From Tyzzerella sp. (GTDB lineage: Bacteria > Bacillota > Clostridia > Lachnospirales > Anaerotignaceae), in NCBI GenBank assembly GCA_019415525.1, contig DXZA01000039.1, positions 1 to 31,992 on the forward strand: a stretch of 31,992 bases of DNA. Reading direction: 5' to 3'. The notes under the pieces are model-generated. The model made no database searches. It saw only the letters and a program-made list of their open reading frames with translations, and was not told the DNA's origin. Below, piece by piece: positions 31,660 to 31,992 of this stretch (positions are counted from its first letter, which is position 1; each line of letters opens with the position of its first letter). Position numbers and translations under genes: made by a program.

Positions 31660-31992
31660 ATGATACTTTCATTAAGTAATCAATTTATTATATTTATAAC
31701 ATCTGTTGTTATAGGCATTATTTCTGGAATTGTTTATGATTGCATAAAAATATTGAGAATAGCAATAAAGCATAGTAATTTTATAATTCAATTAGAAGAT
31801 GCTTTGTTTTGGATAAGTATAACTTTTTTTTCATTTACTGTTATGATAAGTAGAGATTTTGGCGACATACGTTTTTTTAATATAATAGGTATATTTTCTG
31901 GAATGATTTTGTACATACTTACTGTAAGTCCAATAGTAATAGGCCTAAGTGAAAAGATTATATATATTATAAAATATATTTTAAGACTTTTT
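31660..31992 (+). CDS. yabQ: Spore cortex biosynthesis protein YabQ, cut by the window end
   Basis: An open frame from ATG 31660 runs 111 codons to the window edge without a stop. It has at least three hydrophobic segments and the YabQ opening SLSNQFIIFITSVVIGIISGIVYDC, with DALFWISITFFSFTVM further on. YabQ is a membrane protein needed for the spore cortex. GAGGTGG lies about 7 bases before the start. It is coupled to yabP. Confidence 0.88.
   Translation, partial: MILSLSNQFIIFITSVVIGIISGIVYDCIKILRIAIKHSNFIIQLEDALFWISITFFSFTVMISRDFGDIRFFNIIGIFSGMILYILTVSPIVIGLSEKIIYIIKYILRLF

Noticed and set aside
1..31992. Insertion sequences, prophage or integrated elements
   Set aside because: No transposase, integrase, phage structural gene or long flanking repeat is visible; gene order is largely of the conserved Firmicute type.

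Overview
The window is strongly AT-rich and reads as the chromosome of a spore-forming, anaerobic clostridium, probably of the Lachnospirales or a close relative (this placement is inference). The basis is: an oxygen-sensitive class III ribonucleotide reductase as the only reductase seen, an NfnAB-type ferredoxin/NAD(P)H transhydrogenase, sporulation genes (ylmC/ymxH, ytfJ/gerW, yabP, yabQ), Gram-positive gene orders (gdpP-rplI-dnaB and mazG-hup-rqcP-yabP-yabQ), AGGAGG-type ribosome binding sites and short intrinsic terminators. I see no insertion sequence, phage gene, CRISPR array or rRNA.

Layout. 1-4127: the 5' part of a tRNA-Lys with a consensus promoter, then nrdG and nrdD on the minus strand. 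A pair of NrdR-box-like sites lies upstream of nrdD, followed on the plus strand by ylmC/ymxH and by nrdR, the likely repressor of nrdDG. 4126-6317 (minus): an AI-2E-type permease and a CPBP membrane protease. 6490-10065 (plus): moxR, a DUF58 gene and a membrane GAF-PAS-PAS sensor without an output domain. 10084-12439 (minus): a four-gene partner-switching operon in transcription order STAS antagonist, degenerate RsbW-like protein, intact RsbW-like ATPase, and a receiver-PP2C phosphatase. 12671-17417 (plus): pheA, gdpP, rplI and dnaB. 17558-18884: ilvA with its own promoter. 19006-19700: a TauE/SafE transporter encoded as two half-genes. 19784-25541 (plus): an unknown small protein, a Lit/TIGR01906 membrane protein, ytfI (DUF2953), ytfJ, a Card1-like CARF/nuclease-fold protein, a secreted DUF4127 protein and a Dabb-domain protein. 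25566-29519 (minus): asparaginase, a DUF3877-like protein, and nfnB and nfnA. 29801-31992 (plus): mazG, hup, rqcP, yabP and the start of yabQ.

How the parts fit. The left end is a self-contained dNTP-supply regulon with repressor, operator pair and target genes side by side. The centre holds housekeeping genes: c-di-AMP breakdown, ribosome, replicative helicase and amino-acid metabolism. The right end combines nucleotide clean-up, nucleoid packaging, ribosome rescue and spore coat/cortex genes.

The most unusual items are as follows. The partner-switching operon has a receiver whose phospho-acceptor Asp is Glu, and one of its two RsbW-like proteins has lost its ATP/Mg-binding motifs. A Card1-like protein sits in a housekeeping neighbourhood with no CRISPR locus in view, and its usual ExK nuclease motif reads S-C-K. 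The AI-2E gene appears to lack a normal start codon at the right distance from its Shine-Dalgarno sequence.
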